Origin: JBBATK01 sp044228685
GTDB taxonomy: Bacteria > Bacteroidota > Ignavibacteria > Kapaibacteriales > NICIL-2
DNA length: 64,000 nt
Reading direction: 5' to 3'
NCBI GenBank assembly: GCA_044228685.1
Contig: JBGAUL010000020.1
Span: forward strand, 1-64,000
Part shown: piece by piece, positions 19,325 through 28,122 of the stretch
How the letters are laid out: every line of letters starts with the position of its first letter
How positions within the stretch are numbered: the first letter of the stretch is position 1
Translations under genes and position numbers: made by a program
The notes under the pieces: model-generated
Told to the model about the DNA's origin: nothing
Databases searched by the model: none
Seen by the model: only the letters and a program-made list of their open reading frames with translations

Positions 19325-20338
19325 ATGAAGAGACTTCTGTTAATGCTCCTAAGTGCGGTTCTTGTTGTTGGAATTGGCGTAGTCTGGTACTCTCTTGAAC
19401 CATTGGCCATCCATGAGCCGACAGACGTCTTCATACCCCGCGGAGCGAGTCCACAGAAGGCCGCCCAAGCCGTCGCGCACGCTCGAATGGTCCGCATGCC
19501 TAATCTCTTTAGCTTTTTGCTACGCCTAGCCTGCAAGTTCAGCGGAGGAGTTATTTACTCAGGCTCCTATCGATTTACCGCCGATAACAATCATCTTCAA
19601 TTGTTTCGAGCTTTACTCAGCGGTAAACAAGCGCTTAAGGTACGTGTGACCTATCCGGAAGGAATCTCAGCAGTTCGATTTGCATCGATTAGTCAGAAAC
19701 AGATTGGATTGGATTCCGCAGCATTTATGTCTTGTGTGCACCAAGACTCCCTCTGTACCACCCTTGGCGTAGATGCGCACTCGTTGGAAGGCTACATGAT
19801 GCCTGACACCTACGAGTTCTACTGGAAGGAGCCGGTCGAGGATGTGGTTGGCACCTTGGTCCGTCATCAGAATAAAATATGGCAAGAGAAGTTTGAGAAG
19901 CAGGCGTTGGACCAAGGGAAGTCGCGACTTGAAGTGTTGACCTTAGCAAGTATCATCGAGGCAGAGACGCCGTCTGCAGATGAACGCAGCAGAATTGCCG
20001 GAGTTTATGTCAATCGGTTGGAGAAGGGGATGCGCCTTGAGGCAGATCCTACCGTGCAGTATGCAATTGGAGGAGACTCACGACGCTTGTACTATACAGA
20101 CTTGGACGTGGAGAGTCCCTACAATACCTATCGTCATACAGGCTTGCCTCCAGGTCCCATTAACTCGCCAAGTACAGAGAGCATTATGGCTGCACTGAAT
20201 CCGGAGAGTCATTCGTACATTTTCTTCTGTGCAAAAGGAGACGGATCGCGCAGTCACAGTTTCGCTCGCACGTCGGAAGAGCACCGCGTGAATGTACTGC
20301 GATATCGAAAGAATAGACGGCTTGCAGAAAAAGACTAG
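19325..20338 (+). CDS. mltG: Endolytic murein transglycosylase MltG
   Basis: 337-residue inner-membrane protein that cuts nascent peptidoglycan strands. An N-terminal helix (residues 2-22) anchors it. A LysM-like region follows (IPRGASPQKAAQAVA), then the YceG catalytic domain with E212 in TLASIIEAET as the catalytic glutamate, and the family segments EGYMMPDTY, EADPTVQYA and GLPPGPINSPS. All hallmarks and the length fit MltG. The ATG lies near the start of a 174-bp divergent region shared with citrate synthase. Its stop codon overlaps the stop of the convergent GldM-like gene by 4 bp, which leaves no room for a terminator between them. Confidence 0.95.
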   Translation: MKRLLLMLLSAVLVVGIGVVWYSLEPLAIHEPTDVFIPRGASPQKAAQAVAHARMVRMPNLFSFLLRLACKFSGGVIYSGSYRFTADNNHLQLFRALLSGKQALKVRVTYPEGISAVRFASISQKQIGLDSAAFMSCVHQDSLCTTLGVDAHSLEGYMMPDTYEFYWKEPVEDVVGTLVRHQNKIWQEKFEKQALDQGKSRLEVLTLASIIEAETPSADERSRIAGVYVNRLEKGMRLEADPTVQYAIGGDSRRLYYTDLDVESPYNTYRHTGLPPGPINSPSTESIMAALNPESHSYIFFCAKGDGSRSHSFARTSEEHRVNVLRYRKNRRLAEKD

Positions 20339-21858
20339 TCGTGTGGACTGAGATCACGTCGCTCAGAACTCCGCTTATAACCATTCACGGCGCGTAAGCC
20401 AACGCTTACACTTGGAGTTTGGAATCGGAAAACCTGCAAGTGCGCGTTGTAGGCAGGATCGTAACGGTAGTCGCCATAGAGTTCTTGAACTCGGCTTCCT
20501 TGCAATACTCCAATAAGCTCGATCTTAACGCGTGCCTTTGTATCGCTTTCAAGTCCGTAGGATCGAGTTCTCACCAACACCTGACCTCCGCGTACAGCAA
20601 CATCGATGATCTCCGGAGCCGGGAAGGGAATTACCCCAATACTCAAGGTTTGACCAACTTTATGCCCATTGATACTGCGCTCGAAACGGAAGAAGCGTGA
20701 GGTGTCATCGAGCGTCGGTTTGAATTGGAAAGACTCTCCTTGAACACTTTGAGCAATCTGATTGTTCTTGTCATCGAGCAGGACTGCCAAACGAACTCCA
20801 CTGCTTTGCTCAGGAAAATTAGGGTTGAACTGATAGCTCAATCCGGGGTACATCTTCGATGGAACAACCGGCGACTCAAGACTCTTCGTAATGACACGGA
20901 AGGTGATGGTTGTATCACGATGATCGCTAGCTCGACGTGCACTCAGTGTGTAGGTCGTGATACCGCTTGCCGGAGTTGTTGAGCTCACTACCAACTCCTG
21001 ACCATCAACTCGAACACGACCATTAGGCTGTACGCTCAAGCCTTCAATCTCGTGCTGAGCATCTGCGCCGTAGACGTGCACACGATTCTCGAAAGGCAAG
21101 TATGCGACAGAATACACTGTCTGCTCTTGAGCTTGAAGGTAGAAGGTTGATGGATTTGAAAGTGCGGTATTAGGACGGTCCATCTGACGTAACAATTCCT
21201 CGTAGCGACTGCGAAAACTCGTGTCGCTTTGCGCCAGTATTTGCGGGTTGAGTTCAGAACCTCCGGAGGAACCTGCACCGCCGTCAACATAGAGCAGTGC
21301 CACGTTGAACTGAGTCTCTGCATGCAGATGCAATCCGTCTGCACCACCACTGAGTTCATTGAGATAATTGCGTTGTTCGTCGCTTAAGCTCAATGGCAAG
21401 CGCGGACGTGCCGTAGCACGAACCGTTACTTTATAGAGTCGATTTCGTCTATCAGACGTTGCTGGCGTCCAAGCAAAATGTATCGATCCCTCCTCAGCAT
21501 TTCCGCGCAAATAGAAGTTCGACGCTGAGCGATCGTTTGTGCTCTTGAGCACTATTCGGTTTTTGTAGGATTGATCTTCAATTGAGAATTCATAGCTGAC
21601 ATCTTCTACTGCACCACTGTGGTAGATCGTGTTGAGAGAATCACAACTCACAATGCGTAGACTGTCGCCACTACGAATTACGCGACACATGAGCACATTG
21701 TGCTCGGGCTGAATCGTAAACGAAGATTGAAGCAGCTCCTTCACCAAATCGCTGGCACGTCGTTCTTCATGCTTCTTATCCGGGATCAGCAAAATGAGCG
21801 CTGCCAGGTAGAGCACGAAGTAGATCTCGACGAATCGTTTTGGTTTGGAGTTCTTCAC
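20335..21858 (-). CDS. GldM-like motor protein (T9SS/gliding)
   Basis: 507 residues, the size of GldM. A short basic N-terminus (SKPKRF, with Arg8) leads into one membrane helix (~11-26, containing Glu) and then an all-beta periplasmic region with coil-forming segments near residues 30-60 and 165-250. This is the GldM architecture: one helix bundled with GldL and periplasmic domains reaching towards the outer membrane. The Arg just before the helix is where GldM Arg9 pairs with the GldL glutamate. Domains around 260-340 and 345-425 resemble the Ig-like GldM domains (YTLSARRASDHRDTTITFRV). It lies 34 bp after the GldL-like gene, in the gldL-gldM order. The start is a GTG at 21858; no nearby in-frame ATG exists. 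Family sequence identity is clearly low, so the call rests on layout, position and partner. Confidence 0.6.
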   Translation of the reverse strand: MKNSKPKRFVEIYFVLYLAALILLIPDKKHEERRASDLVKELLQSSFTIQPEHNVLMCRVIRSGDSLRIVSCDSLNTIYHSGAVEDVSYEFSIEDQSYKNRIVLKSTNDRSASNFYLRGNAEEGSIHFAWTPATSDRRNRLYKVTVRATARPRLPLSLSDEQRNYLNELSGGADGLHLHAETQFNVALLYVDGGAGSSGGSELNPQILAQSDTSFRSRYEELLRQMDRPNTALSNPSTFYLQAQEQTVYSVAYLPFENRVHVYGADAQHEIEGLSVQPNGRVRVDGQELVVSSTTPASGITTYTLSARRASDHRDTTITFRVITKSLESPVVPSKMYPGLSYQFNPNFPEQSSGVRLAVLLDDKNNQIAQSVQGESFQFKPTLDDTSRFFRFERSINGHKVGQTLSIGVIPFPAPEIIDVAVRGGQVLVRTRSYGLESDTKARVKIELIGVLQGSRVQELYGDYRYDPAYNAHLQVFRFQTPSVSVGLRAVNGYKRSSERRDLSPHD

Positions 21859-21892
21859 AGCTGATTAATTCATGAGAAGGTCGACTAGAGGA

Positions 21893-22678
21893 CTACGACG
21901 CAATACCTGAACGCAAGACGCGTTCAACTTCACGACGCACAGCAGCATCGATTTCCTCTCGCTGCAAACGACCGGTGGCTTGCAATAGTCCTTGAATCAC
22001 CGTCTCAAATTGTTGTAGTGCTTTCGATGTGTCCTGCATACTCTGTAGTAGCTGAGGATTTGGAGCCACTGCCTGTACTGAAGCTTCTGTGCTTTGACGC
22101 ACGGCAACTGCCATTTCAGCATGCTCGCGACTGAGTTCTTTCAATGCGACGACGGCTTGTTCAAGATGCATCGCCATGTCTGCGTAGTCACGACCAATCT
22201 CACCGATCTCTCGCAAGACATCGCGTTGCGCTTCAGCGTCATCAGCATCTACCTCATCTTCTTGGTTGTCTGTTGGGGAGAAGAACATTACGACGAACAT
22301 GATCACCAAAAGAAATGCCTCGAAGAGTATACTACCAAGTACTGCAGTGTCGCTTACATGATCGGTGAATCGACGAATACCAATCATGACCAAAAGGATT
22401 GCCGCGCCGAAATAGACGAAGGAGTTGATGGTCGAGTAGTAGAAGCGATTGACGATCTCCTGCATCCACAATGAGGTTCCACGCCAGCGACCTAAGGGAT
22501 GGAGCACGCTAAATTCGGCGTTGGAATAACGAAAGAGATCCTTCTCAGTCGTACAAATGCGCCACATAGTGCTAAGTGTACTAAAACCACTTAGCTGGCG
22601 GTCAAAACGTAACTCGCGGAAAATCTCGCGGAGTAAGGCTCGTCCCTCGCGGGATGCTAATGAACGTATTTCTTTCAT
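21893..22678 (-). CDS. GldL-like motor protein (T9SS/gliding)
   Basis: 261 residues: a ~80-residue cytoplasmic N-terminal region, two adjacent helices at ~86-101 and ~113-134, then a long cytoplasmic coiled coil rich in Ala, Glu and Gln. The hairpin NSFVYFGAAILLVMIG, basic RR, then LFEAFLLVIMFVVMFFSP aligns by eye with GldL (FAYG.GAAVVIVGALFK ... TEALIFALSAFEP). It includes the second-helix glutamate (E120) that is essential for proton coupling in GldL, and the basic residue after helix 1. The ~80-residue N-terminal extension is not found in standard GldL but is shared with the protein at 5742-7076. The gene begins with ATG and heads a two-gene unit with the GldM-like gene. gldK and gldN are absent here. 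Confidence 0.65.
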   Translation of the reverse strand: MKEIRSLASREGRALLREIFRELRFDRQLSGFSTLSTMWRICTTEKDLFRYSNAEFSVLHPLGRWRGTSLWMQEIVNRFYYSTINSFVYFGAAILLVMIGIRRFTDHVSDTAVLGSILFEAFLLVIMFVVMFFSPTDNQEDEVDADDAEAQRDVLREIGEIGRDYADMAMHLEQAVVALKELSREHAEMAVAVRQSTEASVQAVAPNPQLLQSMQDTSKALQQFETVIQGLLQATGRLQREEIDAAVRREVERVLRSGIAS

Positions 22679-22845
22679 TATGAATGGCGCTCGTCTGTTT
22701 CACGAATCTACGTTGTAGACAGGGCTTTATAGAGAATTTCTTCAGATTTGAAGGAGCAAAATACGTACCGTACTCAGGACCAGTTTTTAGGCTTTAAGCC
22801 ATTGAAGTGGGTTTTGGGGAGTGCGTTTACTATCTTGCGCTCATT

Positions 22846-22866
22846 ACCGACCCTCCGGTCGGTTTT
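22846..22866 (+). promoter_or_regulatory. Terminator-like hairpin in the leader of the DinB-fold gene
   Basis: A 7-bp stem ACCGACC / GGTCGGT with a CTCC loop is followed by TTTT and ends 33 bp before the ATG at 22899. No plus-strand gene lies upstream to be terminated, so it may be a leader attenuator or simply a structured 5' end. Confidence 0.35.
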
Positions 22867-22898
22867 ACACACAGTTGTTTCACAAGCCAAGAATTGCC

Positions 22899-23402
22899 AT
22901 GACAAACCAAAAGTTCTTTGTTGAATCCCTCTTAGCGGAAGTGGCTGGTACAGCCCGTCTTATCCGTGCCGTTCCACAAGAAAACTGGAGCTTCACGCAC
23001 CACGAGCGTCAACGTACCGCTCAACAATTGATTGGTCACATGGTTCCACACATCGATGATGTGTTGGAAGTATTAAACGATGGACAAATGAACCATCGCT
23101 GGTTTGTTGATTATGCCACACCTGAAGAAGCTGCATCGCACTTCGAGGCTGTATGTCAGCAGGTGGCTGAGAAAGTGGCTACAATCGATGATGCTACTTG
23201 GTATGAGAAGATTTGTCCGATGAAGATTAATGGCAATACAGTGTACGAAGTCCCAACATTTCGTTTGGCGTGGATGATGTACACTGACCTCATACACCAT
23301 CGCGGACAACTATCGACCTACATCCGTCCCATGGGTGGCACCATGGTTCCCGTCTACGGTCCGACATTTGAAATGATGCAACAAGCGACCTCTTCGAACT
23401 AA
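22899..23402 (+). CDS. DinB-fold protein (possible metal-dependent hydrolase/transferase)
   Basis: 167 residues from the ATG at 22899; the longer frame from 22821 runs through the leader hairpin and is unlikely. It has the four-helix DinB/YfiT pattern with spaced histidines: IGHMVPH early and DLIHHRGQLSTYIRPMG late, where HxxxHHRGQ is the family signature for a divalent metal site. DinB proteins are often thiol-dependent transferases or stress proteins; the substrate here cannot be read. A second DinB protein at 62194-62682 ends in the same HHRGQLS.Y.R motif followed by a YGPT segment. It is followed by a strong terminator. Confidence 0.85.
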   Translation: MTNQKFFVESLLAEVAGTARLIRAVPQENWSFTHHERQRTAQQLIGHMVPHIDDVLEVLNDGQMNHRWFVDYATPEEAASHFEAVCQQVAEKVATIDDATWYEKICPMKINGNTVYEVPTFRLAWMMYTDLIHHRGQLSTYIRPMGGTMVPVYGPTFEMMQQATSSN

Positions 23403-23417
23403 TTCAAACACGCAAGC

Positions 23418-23461
23418 AAAAAAGGCCCTGTTTACAATTGTAAGCAGGGCCTTCTTTTTTG
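23418..23461. terminator. Strong bidirectional terminator
   Basis: A 14-bp stem, AAGGCCCTGTTTAC / GTAAGCAGGGCCTT with one G-T wobble and an AATT loop, is flanked by A6-7 on the left and CTTTTTT on the right. It separates the convergent DinB-fold gene and the T9SS cargo gene. Confidence 0.95.
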
Positions 23462-23513
23462 TGCACGTCGTTTGAATGCGTCTCTCAATCATCGACAGTC
23501 TGGAAGCTACGCG

Positions 23514-24398
23514 CTACCGGTTCTGCACCATCAGTAGATAATCCAGCGTCTTCAACTGAGATTGGAGGCGGAGCAAATAGGGTCCTCGAACCAAAGCACT
23601 AGGCAACACCGCTCGAACGAGATTCGAGCCATTCAGATGTCCCGGAACCGTAGCCACCGTTCTACCACCGAGGTCATGAAGCGAAAGCACTACTTCACCT
23701 GTAAGCTCAGAAGACTGACACTCCACTTCAACGACTTGATTGGGTAGATAGCGAGCCGAACGAATTCCCGGTTTGTCGCCTTCAAGAAACACTTCCGAAG
23801 TCTTGCTCCTAAGTATTGAACTTGAAAGATAGACTTTATCGCCAAGCGCATTGTTGTTAGCATTCGATGCATTGGTGGCATAATAAAAATGTACTTGACC
23901 AACATCGCTTGATGGCGCTTGCCAATCAATTTCCCACTCGTTCGTACCGGAGTCGATAGGCACGATACTACCGCTGACATGGGTCGCGTACAGTTTGTCG
24001 TTGTTATGCAGGATTTGGATGCGCGCAAGCTTAACGCTGAATGGAACTATCAAAGTACCGGCGTTGTTATTGTTGTCATCAACTGCCACGATTTCAAATC
24101 CAAAGCGCTTTGACTCAGCTTCGTGAACACGGAGGAGCAGATGGTAAACACTGTCAGGTTCATAGACCAGAGTTTTGAGTCCGTTGAACATAAGAGTGTT
24201 CACGCCATCTCCGCTTTGCACGGTAGCATCGGCATGACATCCAGGCTGTTTACACGTCGCTTCGCCCGGAGCACCGGTCGTGCCGGGATGTGCCCCAGTG
24301 CTTTTCTTTGCTGAAGCACTTAAGGCGAACAGGATCAGCGCGCTTGTTATCAGGACAAACGAGAATCGTAGACTTTGAGTTGTGTAGCTGCGCATCAT
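23514..24398 (-). CDS. Exported choice-of-anchor V-type protein with T9SS sorting domain
   Basis: 294 residues with a signal peptide (LVLITSALILFALSASA-type core). The mature N-terminus begins with the characteristic HPGTTGAPGEATC..PGCH segment, the opening of the choice-of-anchor V domain of Bacteroidota. Here the two cysteines and the histidine form C-x4-C-H (CKQPGCH). A beta-rich domain follows, then a ~75-residue type A T9SS sorting domain with VVLSLHDLGGRTVAT and GPYLLRLQS. It abuts the related gene at 24399-25271 with no gap, and the two look like a tandem duplication. Role unknown; an extracellular, possibly redox or metal-binding protein is conceivable because of the CxxxxCH motif. 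Confidence 0.75.
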   Translation of the reverse strand: MMRSYTTQSLRFSFVLITSALILFALSASAKKSTGAHPGTTGAPGEATCKQPGCHADATVQSGDGVNTLMFNGLKTLVYEPDSVYHLLLRVHEAESKRFGFEIVAVDDNNNNAGTLIVPFSVKLARIQILHNNDKLYATHVSGSIVPIDSGTNEWEIDWQAPSSDVGQVHFYYATNASNANNNALGDKVYLSSSILRSKTSEVFLEGDKPGIRSARYLPNQVVEVECQSSELTGEVVLSLHDLGGRTVATVPGHLNGSNLVRAVLPSALVRGPYLLRLQSQLKTLDYLLMVQNR

Positions 24399-25271
24399 TT
24401 ATGGTTTTACAATTATCGATGATGAATGAATTGACTCGCCACTAAACTCAACAACATAGACTCCAGTACTCATAGTCTGAATGTCAATCGAATTTTCAGC
24501 ACTATTCCGCAACTCATGAAGTGCTACGCAACGTCCGTCTGAGCTATAGATACGGACATGAATCTTAGTGCTCAGCATCTGGTTGCATTGAATTTTGAGC
24601 ACATCATTGCACACTGGATTGAGTATTCGAATTGTCTGAATGAACCCAGCGTTATCGTCAACAGAACTTACACCGGCTTGTATCTGGGCAGCATGTGTAT
24701 AAACTTCGTCGCCTTTATCACTGTCGTCATTGTTTGCTGCAACTGCTGCAGAGTAAACCATCAGCGGACCAGCATTCTGCGCAGGAGCAATCCAACTCAA
24801 TTCCCAATCAGCGTAGCCGGTCTTCAGCGCTGCGGTTCCGTCGTAAGTGTAGGTCGCGTATTTACGATCCAGCAACTCATTGAGGTTGCTAATGATCTGC
24901 GTGCGTTTGGCATCGCGCAACACGAGAGTGCCGGCGTTCCGACCGTTGGTGTCGAGGACGACCAGTTGGTATCCAAAACGAACGCAAGATTGACGGGACA
25001 TGCGAACGCGAAAGTGGTATTCTTGCGCCGGTTGGTAGCTACGAATAGAGTCTCCGAGTTCGCAGATCAGTGCGCCATTGCCAGCGTTTAGTGTTGCGTC
25101 GTCATGACAACTGGCAACATTGCAGCTATGCTCATTTGGCGCACCTGTTGATGAGGGCGGAGCACCACTACTCTGAGGCTGAAGCATGAAAGCGCTTAGT
25201 AATAGCAACGCAAAGCCTAGAATGACTGTCAAGCGAAGAGCGTTACAATGCTGTCGAATAAAATCTGTCAT
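24399..25271 (-). CDS. Exported choice-of-anchor V-type protein with T9SS sorting domain (paralogue)
   Basis: About 290 residues from the ATG at 25271; an earlier ATG at 25310 gives a longer N-terminus. A signal segment (LTVILGFALLLLSAFML) is followed by GAPPSSTGAPNEHSC and the C-x4-C-H motif CNVASCH, at the same place as in the neighbour. Shared middle blocks are NAGTLVLRDAKRTQI against NAGTLIVPFSVKLARIQI, and a DWELSWIAPAQNAG against EWEIDWQAPSSDVG segment. It ends in a T9SS type A-like domain (IHVRIYSSDGRCV ... TGVYVVEFSG). It is transcribed towards its paralogue, and the two were probably duplicated in place. Function unknown. Confidence 0.75.
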   Translation of the reverse strand: MTDFIRQHCNALRLTVILGFALLLLSAFMLQPQSSGAPPSSTGAPNEHSCNVASCHDDATLNAGNGALICELGDSIRSYQPAQEYHFRVRMSRQSCVRFGYQLVVLDTNGRNAGTLVLRDAKRTQIISNLNELLDRKYATYTYDGTAALKTGYADWELSWIAPAQNAGPLMVYSAAVAANNDDSDKGDEVYTHAAQIQAGVSSVDDNAGFIQTIRILNPVCNDVLKIQCNQMLSTKIHVRIYSSDGRCVALHELRNSAENSIDIQTMSTGVYVVEFSGESIHSSSIIVKP

Positions 25272-25338
25272 GTGTTTAATACAATTGTAAACCCGAGTCG
25301 TGAACATCAATGGCTGCGTGCCTTAAGAAGCAGTGTTT

Positions 25339-27942
25339 TCAATGTCGTACCACAAGACGAAGTGTCGAGTGTGTTCCATCTGTCCAGTGCATGCGGGCAA
25401 CATAAACACCTGAGCTCAGATTCGCCACACTAAATCTCTGTGTATCGGTGATTGGACAAGTGTATCGTTGACCAATCATATCAACGAGCTCAACCTCTTG
25501 CAGTTCTTTATCCGCTGAAGCGTCAGTTCTAACCCACGATTCAGCCGGCTGTGGGAATAGGCGCACGCTATACTCGTTTTCGTCTTCAACTGCATTGACC
25601 GGAATAACATCCTTTGGAAGATTGCCAGGGGTCCAGATGATGATGTTATTAAAGATGTCAACAGTTGCCAGTGTTGTGCCATTACGACTCCAGATGATTT
25701 CACGTTTGACCGGGCGGTTTGGAATGCCGCGATCCAGACGACGATGTGCATAGTCAAACAAGGCGAAGGAGTCGCGTGCATTAGGATTACCAACCGCATA
25801 AAAGTCAAGTTGTGGTCGGAACGACGGACGGGTATTGCAGTTGATCTTTGTAGGATGACCGTTTGAGGTGTAAAACTCAATAACAGCCTCATCATAAATG
25901 CAAAAACAAAGCGAGTCGTTTTTATTAAAGAAAGTACCGAGTGTTGGGGTCGTCAGCATCTGAAGTTGCTTTCCCGAAGGAACACCAATCAGCACGTTAC
26001 CGTCATCATTGATATAGGACAAGAAGGCATGCTGAGCAGACAGACTCAATGCGCGAATTCTGTTGCGTGTTTTTGTCGTGAAGTATTCTTTGGAATCGAA
26101 TCGGTTGAGAATTCTAATGTATCCGGTTGAGTCGCCGATGCTGAGTGTCGTATCATTTTCACTGAGATAGGCAGCACTAACTCCCGCACTATGATTTACG
26201 CTAGCACGCAACGAACCGGTAGTTGCTGAATAAATGCGCACAGTATCGGCATCACCAATGAGGATATCCTTTGCATTAGCGGACAATCCTAAAAAGTGTC
26301 CGTTAGGAACGTCGATATGATAGACCGAATCAACTGCGTGCAATCTCACGCCTGTAATCGATTCTTGTTTTTCATGTAAGCGATGGACGAGGAACAGAGA
26401 ATCGGTTGCCGGCCAACTGAGTGACGTTGCTCCGTTATACCAATGCGAAGCTTGCTCAACGCCACTACGAGAGTCGTACACCCTTACGATCGTGTCGATT
26501 GTGGCAAGAGATTTCGAATCAGGACTCAAGGCATAGGCTTTTACCGAATACAACAACTCGTTGTCAGGAAACACAGAAATAGTCTTTCCGTCGAAGAGAT
26601 TGATCCTTCGAATCTGCTTGTTCTGCAAAAAGAGCGAAGTACCGTCAGGACAGGTGTTGTAGCGAGTTGAGGCATCCACAATTGCGACGATGGTTGTATC
26701 AATGAGATCAAGAATGCGAAACTGTCCGAGTGTATCTGCAATTGCAATCGCTTTATCGCCGTTGATGAATTTGAAGCTTGAAGGATCGGCAGTAGTCACA
26801 GCATGAGGAAAATCAATTTTCGCCTTGAATACCCCTGTGCGTTTCTCTGTGTTTACTACTGTGATCGAGCTGTCTTCTGAAATGTAGGCTAAGAGATCAC
26901 CCTTTCGATTGAAAGTATATCCCTGTAGTTGACCGGTAGCGTAGTCCGCAATATTAGTCCCATTGTCCAACCTCCATATGGAAATCGATGAACTTGGTTC
27001 CACAATAGTAATCTCGCTTGAGCTATCACGGAATCCGAAATCATAGATGAACTTTCCGGTTGCATACATTCGAGTTTGCAACGTCAGATCTGTGTAGTAA
27101 AGATTCTTTGCGGTGAAGGTTATGAATGCTTTTGCGTTTGGCTGCCAGCGACCATACTGATAGTTGGGAATGGGTTTGGTGACGAAGCGTTTGTTGACGA
27201 CGTCATAGGGTCGCCAAAACTGATAATATCCTGAATTGCGATCTGTGCCGGTTGAGTCAATGATCGAATCTTGGCGAATCAACACAATCGAATTATCACG
27301 ACACCAACTAAAGGTCTCACACGCAACTTTGTAATGCACATCATAGGTGCCGAGTGTATCAAAGCGAGGATGCTCCAGCTTCCACATTGGCTGTACTGAA
27401 TCGCGGAGAATGAACTCACCCTTGGCGAGATTGACAACATAGAACCTGTCGTTCTTCGTCACGATGAATGCATGCGTAAAATCCGGCGATTGATAGATTT
27501 TACTAATCGAATCAGGAAAACCTAGTGTCTGGGTTGTCGCACCTTTATAAAGTTCGACGATCTTAATCGTGTCAACCGTCGGCGTGTATAAGAGGTGTGG
27601 TATGGAACCAATATTGCCAAGAGCATAGAGCTTTGGCGATGTCGAGAGCTGAACGTGATAGAAGTCTTGATTGAGAATTGTCTTCGCTGTCAAGGTATTC
27701 CAATTCCTGATTTGGATATGTGTCGTATCAAGGACTTCGTGATGATGATTGATGCTCGCGGTATAAGCCAAGACTACCGTATCTCCGTTGGTAGATGTGG
27801 CAAACAAGCCTTGATCCAAGTTTGATCGGTAAAAGCTGTGAATGATGCGCAGCGAGTCTGAATCGGCAGCGTTGGCGCGTGTTGCTAGCGCGCATATGCT
27901 TGTTACAAGCACAATCGCTGCGTATAATTTTAAGTGGAACAT
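25339..27942 (-). CDS. Exported beta-propeller protein with T9SS sorting domain
   Basis: 867 residues with a clear signal peptide (AAIVLVTSICALATRANA). The bulk is made of repeated four-strand units with WD40/YVTN-like phrasing, for example GDLLAYISEDSSITVVNTEKRTG-type stretches, ALSPDSKSLATIDTIVRVYDS and GDSTGYIRILNRFDS, consistent with two seven-bladed propellers. The C-terminal ~80 residues are a T9SS type A domain (VRLFPQPAESWV ... VELVDMIGQRY ... LSSGVYVARM). It lies 68 bp upstream of the choice-of-anchor V pair on the same strand, so the three cargo genes may form one transcript. No enzymatic motif is visible; a scaffold or binding protein is likely. Confidence 0.75.
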   Translation of the reverse strand: MFHLKLYAAIVLVTSICALATRANAADSDSLRIIHSFYRSNLDQGLFATSTNGDTVVLAYTASINHHHEVLDTTHIQIRNWNTLTAKTILNQDFYHVQLSTSPKLYALGNIGSIPHLLYTPTVDTIKIVELYKGATTQTLGFPDSISKIYQSPDFTHAFIVTKNDRFYVVNLAKGEFILRDSVQPMWKLEHPRFDTLGTYDVHYKVACETFSWCRDNSIVLIRQDSIIDSTGTDRNSGYYQFWRPYDVVNKRFVTKPIPNYQYGRWQPNAKAFITFTAKNLYYTDLTLQTRMYATGKFIYDFGFRDSSSEITIVEPSSSISIWRLDNGTNIADYATGQLQGYTFNRKGDLLAYISEDSSITVVNTEKRTGVFKAKIDFPHAVTTADPSSFKFINGDKAIAIADTLGQFRILDLIDTTIVAIVDASTRYNTCPDGTSLFLQNKQIRRINLFDGKTISVFPDNELLYSVKAYALSPDSKSLATIDTIVRVYDSRSGVEQASHWYNGATSLSWPATDSLFLVHRLHEKQESITGVRLHAVDSVYHIDVPNGHFLGLSANAKDILIGDADTVRIYSATTGSLRASVNHSAGVSAAYLSENDTTLSIGDSTGYIRILNRFDSKEYFTTKTRNRIRALSLSAQHAFLSYINDDGNVLIGVPSGKQLQMLTTPTLGTFFNKNDSLCFCIYDEAVIEFYTSNGHPTKINCNTRPSFRPQLDFYAVGNPNARDSFALFDYAHRRLDRGIPNRPVKREIIWSRNGTTLATVDIFNNIIIWTPGNLPKDVIPVNAVEDENEYSVRLFPQPAESWVRTDASADKELQEVELVDMIGQRYTCPITDTQRFSVANLSSGVYVARMHWTDGTHSTLRLVVRH

Positions 27943-28122
27943 AAGAACTCCCTAGGTGGCCTTCGTCTTTGAGAAAGCAGGTGATAGTACATAGCACTCT
28001 CCATCGAGGAATACCTTCAACTCGTGGATGGCAGAATTATGGCGTGACCCGCGTCAATATCGCTATAAAAGACTTCATCTCAATTGTGAGAATCTCAGGA
28101 TCAATATGCAGGACCAACAATA

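Noticed and set aside
24558..25091. Antisense open frame of 177 codons opposite a T9SS cargo gene
   Set aside because: The opposite strand encodes a recognisable choice-of-anchor V protein with a sorting domain.
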